Assembly: GCA_025928125.1 (NCBI GenBank)
Contig: JAICKD010000289.1
Location: forward strand, 1 to 5,319
DNA from: Ktedonobacterales bacterium
GTDB taxonomy: Bacteria > Chloroflexota > Ktedonobacteria > Ktedonobacterales > JADMIN01
Reading direction: 5' to 3'
DNA: 5,319 nt
Shown in pieces: positions 1 to 3,410 of the stretch. Under the pieces are notes generated by a model that did not search any database, was not told the origin of the DNA, and saw only the letters and a program-made list of their open reading frames with translations. The translations under genes were made by a program, and so were the position numbers. Positions within the stretch are counted from its first letter, which is position 1; each line of letters opens with the position of its first letter.

Positions 1-414
1 GACCCGCTCCGCCGCCATAATAGCCAGATCAGAGACCTGACGGCTCAGCTCGGACTTCGCCTGCGCGATCTGCTGTTCGATGTTCTTCTGCGCCTGCGTC
101 ATGATCTCGTCGGCGCGCTGCCGCGCCTCCTGCTCGATCTCGGTGCGCAGATGCTCCGCCGCCTGCGTGGCGCGTGAGAGCGCCTGCTGGCCGTCCTGCC
201 GAGCCTGCTCCAGCATGTCTGACACGCGCTTCTCGGCTTCGGCAAGCTGCCGTTTCGCCGTCTCGGCGTTCTCCAGCCCTTGCTGAATCTGGCCGGAGCG
301 CTCGTCCAGGAATTTGTTGACGGTGGGAATCGCCCACTTCCAGAGGACGAGAATGACAACCAGGAAGACAAAGACCTGGGCGGCAAAATTCCAGATGCTA
401 ATACCTAGACCCAT
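1..414 (-). CDS. atpF: ATP synthase Fo subunit b (5' part, cut by window edge)
   Basis: Subunit b is the peripheral stalk of the F1Fo ATP synthase. It anchors in the membrane beside subunit a and holds the F1 head still through subunit delta. The 138 visible residues show the family layout. A short N-terminus is followed by one membrane helix at about residues 9-27, then a Pro30 and the typical FLDER segment (36-40). From there a long charged Ala/Glu/Gln/Arg-rich helix runs to the edge, as expected for the dimeric coiled coil. The usual length is about 160-170 residues, so roughly 25-30 are missing on the left; no stop codon is seen. The ATG at 414 is chosen because AAGGAGG lies 5 nt upstream and the reading fits the family N-terminus. 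It lies 59 nt after atpE, in operon order. The identification is firm; whether its ribosome binding site is masked by RNA structure is inference (see 421-470). Confidence 0.95.
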   Translation of the reverse strand, partial: MGLGISIWNFAAQVFVFLVVILVLWKWAIPTVNKFLDERSGQIQQGLENAETAKRQLAEAEKRVSDMLEQARQDGQQALSRATQAAEHLRTEIEQEARQRADEIMTQAQKNIEQQIAQAKSELSRQVSDLAIMAAERV

Positions 415-419
415 ATACT

Positions 420-426
420 CCTCCTT
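420..426 (-). promoter_or_regulatory. Shine-Dalgarno site of atpF
   Basis: AAGGAGG, five bases before the atpF ATG, is the strongest ribosome binding site used in this operon. Six of its seven bases can pair with a CTCCTTC segment lying just after the atpE stop codon, so its strength may be tempered by folding. Confidence 0.8.
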
Positions 427-470
427 CTCCGGGTGTTGTAGCACACCCGGCGGATTTCGTCAGGAAGGAG
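421..470 (-). promoter_or_regulatory. Intercistronic hairpin between atpE and atpF, possibly masking the atpF ribosome binding site
   Basis: In the mRNA, CCGGGTGT (450-443) and ACACCCGG (436-429) form a perfect 8-bp stem with a six-base loop. Outside it, CTCCTTC (470-464), three bases past the atpE stop, can pair with GAAGGAG (427-421), which is the Shine-Dalgarno region of atpF. The two stems are separated by a 13-nt bulge on one side and a single base on the other. The complementarity is seen directly. That it represses atpF until a ribosome terminating on atpE opens it (translational coupling) is inference. There is no U-run after the stem, so it is not a standard intrinsic terminator. Confidence 0.6.
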
Positions 471-473
471 CTA

Positions 474-713
474 CTAGGGCGTTGGCGCGTTGCCGACGAC
501 GAACAGGATGATCAGCGCGACGACGAGCGCGTAAATCGAGATAGCCTCGGCGAACGCCATCGCGACGATCAGGTTCGTGCGGATAACGCCAGCGGCGTCA
601 GGGTTGCGGCCCATCGCCGCGAGCGCCGGGCCAGCGGCGATGCCGATGCCGATGCCAGGGCCGATAGCGCCGATACCGATAGCCAGGGCAGCCGCCAACT
701 CAAAGGTCTGCAC
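474..713 (-). CDS. atpE: ATP synthase Fo subunit c (rotor ring proteolipid)
   Basis: Subunit c forms the rotating membrane ring; each copy carries one carboxylate that binds and releases the coupling ion as it passes subunit a. The 79-residue protein is a two-helix hairpin. Helix 1 (about 5-30) carries the glycine-rich GxGxGxG packing motif at 18-24. The polar loop RNPD (36-39) corresponds to the RQP loop that contacts the F1 foot. Helix 2 (about 44-73) has the essential Glu56 in the FAEA context. Residues that add sodium ligands in sodium-type rings are absent: Ile23 stands where Gln is found, and Ala57-Ile58 follow the Glu instead of Ser-Thr. Proton coupling is therefore likely. The start is GTG: an in-frame TGA lies six codons upstream and no ATG precedes the glycine motif. 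AAGGAG sits 8 nt before it. The gene ends in two tandem TAG codons. Confidence 0.96.
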   Translation of the reverse strand: MQTFELAAALAIGIGAIGPGIGIGIAAGPALAAMGRNPDAAGVIRTNLIVAMAFAEAISIYALVVALIILFVVGNAPTP

Positions 714-721
714 AGTAGGGT

Positions 722-727
722 CTCCTT
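722..727 (-). promoter_or_regulatory. Shine-Dalgarno site fixing the GTG start of atpE
   Basis: AAGGAG with an 8-nt spacer to the GTG at 713. Together with the in-frame stop just upstream it settles the start of atpE. The same 8-nt spacing is seen for atpB, atpZ and the small leader ORF at 1900-1920. Confidence 0.8.
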
Positions 728-785
728 CTCAAAAGATCTGTTTCACCGTGCGGCACAACTGCCGAGACGGTCGCAGTGTCTTTCT

Positions 786-802
786 CCAGGCCGTTCGCCT
801 GG
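786..802 (-). repeat. Small inverted repeat in the atpE leader
   Basis: CCAGGC and GCCTGG form a perfect 6-bp stem around a five-base loop, about 70-90 nt before the atpE start. It is seen directly. No U-run follows on the minus strand, so it is not a terminator; it may add structure to the leader. Confidence 0.4.
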
Positions 803-908
803 TATGCCGGCCGGAATAGCCCGCCGGGAACAACAACGGTGAGTGTCCGCGTGCGCCGAATGCGGTGGCGCGTGGCACGTCAACTCAGAACCATCTATCC
901 TGCACTCG

Positions 909-944
909 CCTCCTTTAGCATGCCTGAGCACGCCTCAGGCTGCT
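909..944 (-). promoter_or_regulatory. Hairpin followed by an orphan Shine-Dalgarno sequence in the atpB-atpE gap
   Basis: In the mRNA, AGCA plus GCCTGAG pairs with CTCAGGC plus TGCT around a five-base loop. This gives 11 bp with one bulged A (944-917). The stem is directly followed by AAAGGAGG (916-909), a near-ideal ribosome binding site. The only starts nearby are a GTG three bases away (six codons, stop at 885) and an ATG 14 bases away (four codons). No real gene follows, so the site is orphan. It could be a ribosome standby site, a protein-binding mRNA site, or the start of a tiny leader peptide; which of these is unknown. Confidence 0.5.
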
Positions 945-964
945 CTCAGATGCGAAGTAAGGAC

Positions 965-986
965 ACACTAGGGTTACACTAGGGTT
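965..986. repeat. Tandem duplication of an 11-bp unit
   Basis: ACACTAGGGTT occurs twice in perfect tandem, nine bases beyond the atpB stop codon in the transcribed direction. A short slippage-type duplication is the simplest reading. No function is evident. Confidence 0.75.
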
Positions 987-995
987 TCAGGGCAA

Positions 996-1877
996 CTACC
1001 TTTCGAGCGCCTGCTCAACGCGCAACTGCTTTTCGTGCTGCAATTCCGCCGCGTGCTCTTCCTCAGGATCCTCGTGGCCATGACCTGTCGTACCAAGTGT
1101 CAGGAAGATCAAGGTGAGCATTGCGAAGACGAAGGCTTGAATGAAGGCGACGAAGATTTCGAGGAAGTAGAACGGTATCGCGCCAACGAATGGCAGCAGG
1201 AAACCGATCACGAGCAGCAGCACGCCTCCCGCGAAGAGGTTGCCAAAGAGACGGAAGCCAAATGAGATGATGCGGGCCACTTCAAGAACCGCTTCGAGCA
1301 GGCCGACGAACAGGCCGATAGGACCTTCGCGCAGGGAGAGATAGCGACCGATCTGCGCCTTCGCCCCGAGTATGCGCCAGCCATAAATCTGGGTCACAAC
1401 CACCGAGATGACGGCGATTGCCAGCGTAAAGTTGAGGTCGGTCGAAGGTGGCCGGAACAGGGGCGTGATGCAGTTGGAGATGCTCTTGTCGGCGAGGAAA
1501 AGGCCAGCGGATGCGGCGTGTTCGCAGCCGGGAAGCTCGGTGTTGATCGTGCCGATGGTCTCGACGCCGGGAATAACCTCCCAGATGTTGGCCAGCAACA
1601 CGACGATGAAGATGCCAAAGACCCAGGGGAAGAACTTTCGCCCCTTTGTTTTGCCCGCCACCTCTTGGCACAGGCCCAGCATGCTCTGCACTAGCCACTC
1701 AAGGGCGCCTTGAACGCGCCCAGGCAGGAGCTTCTTGCGGTTGGCGAAGAGGAAGAAGACGATGAAGATGACGAGCGCGTTGACAATCGCTAACAGCAGG
1801 GTGCTGGTAAACCCCAGCGGGCCAATATAGAACAGTGGCTCGACAGGCACCGCGATGTGTGGCAGATTCCAGAGCAC
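996..1877 (-). CDS. atpB: ATP synthase Fo subunit a (proton channel)
   Basis: Subunit a provides the two half-channels through which protons reach and leave the c-ring. The 293-residue reading starts with a short outside segment typical of the family (PHIAVPVEPLFYIGP, 6-20). Membrane spans lie at about 23-45, 83-103, 148-168, 185-229 and 233-262. The essential arginine is Arg209 in GFRLFGN, and Gln247 in the last span matches the conserved glutamine that pairs with it. The loop between spans two and three (104-147) is expected outside the membrane and has two cysteines, 118 and 136. After the last span there is a His/Glu-rich cytoplasmic tail of about 29 residues (265-293), longer than in E. 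coli. The GTG at 1877 is chosen because GAGGGAG lies 8 nt upstream and homology begins here; the frame stays open further upstream, but that part overlaps atpZ and is not family-like. Confidence 0.95.
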   Translation of the reverse strand: MLWNLPHIAVPVEPLFYIGPLGFTSTLLLAIVNALVIFIVFFLFANRKKLLPGRVQGALEWLVQSMLGLCQEVAGKTKGRKFFPWVFGIFIVVLLANIWEVIPGVETIGTINTELPGCEHAASAGLFLADKSISNCITPLFRPPSTDLNFTLAIAVISVVVTQIYGWRILGAKAQIGRYLSLREGPIGLFVGLLEAVLEVARIISFGFRLFGNLFAGGVLLLVIGFLLPFVGAIPFYFLEIFVAFIQAFVFAMLTLIFLTLGTTGHGHEDPEEEHAAELQHEKQLRVEQALER

Positions 1878-1885
1878 GAGGTAGA

Positions 1886-1892
1886 CTCCCTC
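1886..1892 (-). promoter_or_regulatory. Shine-Dalgarno site deciding the GTG start of atpB
   Basis: GAGGGAG with an 8-nt spacer to the GTG at 1877. It decides between this start and the longer open frame that reaches back to 2009 across atpZ. Confidence 0.7.
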
Positions 1893-1899
1893 TGTGTCT

Positions 1900-1920
1900 T
1901 CACTGCCGCGTAGCCCGCAT
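1900..1920 (-). CDS. Possible six-residue leader peptide MRATRQ between atpZ and atpB
   Basis: An ATG at 1920 opens a six-codon frame (MRATRQ, stop TGA at 1902-1900) that ends just before the atpB ribosome binding site. It has its own AGGAAGG (1935-1929) at exactly the 8-nt spacing used by atpZ, atpB and atpE, which is why it is listed. If translated, its terminating ribosome would lie over or next to the atpB Shine-Dalgarno and could help load atpB. The peptide is too short to have a recognisable domain. It may be a chance arrangement; only ribosome profiling would tell. Confidence 0.3.
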   Translation of the reverse strand: MRATRQ

Positions 1921-1941
1921 AGCTTCAGCCTTCCTGCGCTT

Positions 1942-1974
1942 CTCGTCTCGTCGTTAGAATGACGACGAGACGAG
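1942..1974 (-). promoter_or_regulatory. Perfect 13-bp hairpin spanning the atpZ stop codon
   Basis: The arms at 1974-1962 and 1954-1942 are exact reverse complements of 13 bases, with a seven-base loop. They cover the last codons of atpZ and its TAA, whose final A is the first base of the 3' arm. No U-run follows on either strand, so it is not a typical intrinsic terminator. Likely roles are protecting or processing the mRNA between atpZ and atpB, or partial transcription attenuation. A translating ribosome on atpZ would have to open it. Confidence 0.7.
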
Positions 1975-2187
1975 CCGATACGCGCCGTAGACGCCAGCGG
2001 CCAGGCCAAGCAGCAGCCCGATAAGTGTCGCTATTGGCGAACTGCGGAGCTTGCTGTCAACGAAGAGCCCGGCCCCTATGCCGAGCAGGATGGGGATCGC
2101 GACCGTCAAACCAAGCTGACCGACTAGAACAAGACCCGCCCAATCGTTTGCCGATGGGGGCTTATTGTCGCCATTCCTCATTGACAT
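1954..2187 (-). CDS. atpZ: AtpZ-type small membrane protein of the ATP synthase operon
   Basis: A 77-residue protein with a short polar N-terminus and two membrane helices (about 19-43 and 51-72). The linker between them reads GAGLFVDSKLRSSP (38-51), and the second helix has glycine-spaced GLLLGLAAG before YGAYR. This glycine-Asp-Ser-Pro pattern is that of the AtpZ/AtpI family (Pfam ATPase_gene1). In other bacteria AtpZ works with AtpI in Mg/Ca transport or in assembling the c-ring; its role here is inferred from that. It has two spans rather than four, so it is AtpZ-like rather than AtpI-like. No AtpI gene is present between it and atpB. The ATG at 2187 is preceded by GGAG with an 8-nt spacer. 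A longer reading from 2259 would overlap the likely promoter and lacks a ribosome site. It is the first gene of the operon; its stop codon lies inside a hairpin. Confidence 0.85.
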   Translation of the reverse strand: MSMRNGDNKPPSANDWAGLVLVGQLGLTVAIPILLGIGAGLFVDSKLRSSPIATLIGLLLGLAAGVYGAYRLVSSSF

Positions 2188-2212
2188 GGCTATCACTCCG
2201 CATACCAGAAGG

Positions 2213-2242
2213 AGTATACCATAGCGGTATTCTCCCAAGCAA
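2213..2242 (-). promoter_or_regulatory. Probable promoter of the atp operon
   Basis: On the minus strand, TTGCTT (2242-2237) and TATACT (2218-2213) are separated by 18 bases. TATACT matches the sigma-70 -10 consensus at five of six positions; the -35 is only partly matched. Transcription would start near 2206, giving a leader of about 20 nt that just accommodates the atpZ ribosome binding site. The match is by eye and other start sites further upstream are possible. Confidence 0.45.
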
Positions 2243-2246
2243 CAAC

Positions 2247-2266
2247 TGGGACCCCACATTGTCCCA
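2247..2266. repeat. Inverted repeat just upstream of the atp promoter
   Basis: TGGGAC and GTCCCA are perfect 6-bp arms around eight bases. They sit immediately upstream of the proposed -35 of the atp promoter. The position would suit an activator or repressor site, but the arms are short and no known operator is recognised. Confidence 0.35.
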
Positions 2267-2474
2267 ACTTAGGGGCTACTTACCGTTCACTCGCTGTGCC
2301 GCGCCGGATGCCTTGAATTCGGCGAAAATCGGCGGTCGAACACAAGGCCCATTATTTACTGGTACTTATGGCTGTATAGACTCCAATCAATTACTCGTTG
2401 GCTACAACGCGCGCTCGCTTGTCGTGGCTGATCGTCACGCCAAAGTCGCCCAGGACGTTGCTGTGTATACGGCA
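2267..2474. other. Intergenic spacer upstream of the atp operon
   Basis: No recognisable gene lies here. The stretch 2340-2400 is clearly more AT-rich than its surroundings and could include further promoter elements. Next to it, a minus-strand frame of 39 codons (2510-2391) has strongly GC-biased third positions in its last 22 codons. It lacks a ribosome binding site and resembles no family I know. It may be a remnant of a lost gene or chance. Confidence 0.4.
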
Positions 2475-2640
2475 GACCTTACCCCCGACCCCTCTAGGGG
2501 GAGTACACATGTTGCCATCTGGCAGGATGGTCACCTATGCCCTCCCCTCACAGGGGAGGGTGGCCGATAGACCGGGAGAGGTTCTCCCCTGGCGGTGGAC
2601 CTCACCCCCAGCCCCTCTCCTCGTAGGAGAGGGGAGCCAG
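2475..2640. repeat. Cluster of REP-like GC-rich palindromes
   Basis: Four palindromic or dyad units are packed between the response regulator and the atp operon. Two share a lead sequence, at 2475-2495 and 2598-2618, that agrees at 18 of 21 bases (GACCTTACCCCCGAC versus GACCTCACCCCCAGC, then CCCTCT). The second continues into a perfect 10-bp stem (2612-2621 with 2625-2634, loop CGT). Between them are a perfect 9-bp stem (2540-2548 with 2552-2560, loop CAC) and a 6-bp stem (2574-2579 with 2583-2588). Similar C-rich intergenic palindromes are known as dispersed repeats in several bacterial phyla, including Chloroflexota. The last stem begins 12 bases past the response regulator stop and could limit read-through or protect the mRNA 3' end, although no U-run follows. 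Confidence 0.65.
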
Positions 2641-2646
2641 ATCACT

Positions 2647-3372
2647 TCAGATCAGCCCGCGCTCGCGCGCCAGATTGGCCGCCTGGGTGCGATTGGCCGC
2701 GTGCAGCTTCATCAGGATGTTTGAGACGTAGTTCTTCACGGTCCCTTCCGCCAGCGCCAGCCGGTCGCCAATCTCGCGATTGCTCTCGCCCTGCGCCAGC
2801 AGCCGCAACACCTCGACCTCGCGCTGGCTTAGCTCGCCATCGCCGTTACCATTCCCGTTCCCGTTCCCTCCGCGCTCGCCAGGAGCTTCCGGGGACGCAT
2901 CCTGCGGGCGCAGTGTACCGCGTCGCCCAAACTCCATCAGCAATTTCGTGGCCACTCTGGGCGCGATGAATGATTCGCCCGCGTAGACCTGGCAAATCGT
3001 CTCAGCCAGTTGGGCGGCGGGTGTGTCCTTGAGCAGATAGCCCACCGCGCCCGCCTTGATGGCCTCGAAGACATAGTCCTCATAGTCGAAGGTGGTCAGA
3101 ATGATGACGCGGCACGGCAGGTTGCGCGCGGTGATCGCCGCCGTCGCCTGGACGCCGTTTTGTCCCGGCATCTGCACGTCCATCAGCACGATATCTGGCC
3201 GCAGACGCTCCGCCAGCTGGACCGCCTGCGCGCCGTCGAGCGCCTCGCCGACCACCTCGAACCCCGGCTCCAGCGTCAGCACGGTATGCAGCCCCTCGCG
3301 CATCAGGGTCTGGTCTTCGCAGATCAGCAGGCGAATGGGCCGCTGCCCATCGTGATCGCTTCCTGGCGTCAT
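2647..3372 (-). CDS. NarL/FixJ-family response regulator
   Basis: A 241-residue DNA-binding response regulator. The receiver domain (about 12-130) has the acidic pair Glu19-Asp20, phosphoacceptor Asp65 in DIVLMDVQMPG, the switch Thr93-Thr94 and Lys115 in YLLKD, so all catalytic residues are present. The C-terminal LuxR-type helix-turn-helix (about 179-241) shows LSQREVEVLRLLAQG and the recognition region EGTVKNYVSNILMKL. The two are joined by a low-complexity linker with Gly-Asn repeats (168-179). It lies 38 nt after the histidine kinase on the same strand, so the two are almost certainly a cognate pair and one transcript. The ATG at 3372 has only a weak AGGGGG upstream, but no better start exists before the receiver core. 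Its target genes cannot be told from the sequence. It is not obviously connected to the atp operon downstream, which has its own probable promoter. Confidence 0.95.
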   Translation of the reverse strand: MTPGSDHDGQRPIRLLICEDQTLMREGLHTVLTLEPGFEVVGEALDGAQAVQLAERLRPDIVLMDVQMPGQNGVQATAAITARNLPCRVIILTTFDYEDYVFEAIKAGAVGYLLKDTPAAQLAETICQVYAGESFIAPRVATKLLMEFGRRGTLRPQDASPEAPGERGGNGNGNGNGDGELSQREVEVLRLLAQGESNREIGDRLALAEGTVKNYVSNILMKLHAANRTQAANLARERGLI

Positions 3373-3410
3373 TGGCCTGGCCCCCTATTCCTGCTCGATC
3401 TACCCGGCGC

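Larger units (their letters stand above)
714..995 (-). other. Long atpB-atpE intergenic leader (282 nt)
   Basis: This gap is unusually long for adjacent genes of one operon. It holds an 11-bp tandem duplication right after the atpB stop, a bulged hairpin at 917-944, an unused strong Shine-Dalgarno sequence at 909-916, and a smaller stem-loop at 786-802 (CCAGGC/GCCTGG, five-base loop). I found no convincing coding sequence: the longest open frame shows no recognisable domain and would itself cover the hairpins. I also found no good promoter; a TTGACG hexamer on the minus strand has no matching -10. The likeliest role is an untranslated region controlling the amount of subunit c, which is needed in about ten copies per complex, but that is inference. 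Confidence 0.5.

Noticed and set aside
743..931. 62-codon minus-strand frame in the atpB-atpE gap
   Set aside because: It starts inside the hairpin loop, has His/Arg/Cys-rich composition with no recognisable domain, and no ribosome site at its own start.
714..995. Separate promoter for atpE
   Set aside because: A TTGACG hexamer is present on the minus strand but no -10 stands at an acceptable distance.
1878..2009. Longer N-terminus for subunit a extending upstream to 2009
   Set aside because: The added part overlaps atpZ in another frame, is Arg/Ser-rich and unlike subunit a, and a Shine-Dalgarno at the right distance supports the GTG at 1877.
2188..2259. Longer AtpZ starting at 2259
   Set aside because: It has no ribosome binding site, would cover the likely promoter, and the family N-terminus fits the start at 2187.
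2025..2570. Long plus-strand open frame over atpZ and the spacer
   Set aside because: It is a shadow of atpZ plus non-coding sequence, with no family resemblance or ribosome site.
2612..2634. Intrinsic terminator for the response regulator
   Set aside because: The 10-bp stem is well placed, but no U-run follows on the minus strand, so I describe it as a REP-like palindrome with only a possible role at the mRNA end.
2475..2640. CRISPR array
   Set aside because: The repeats are degenerate, unequally spaced and palindromic, with no uniform spacers.
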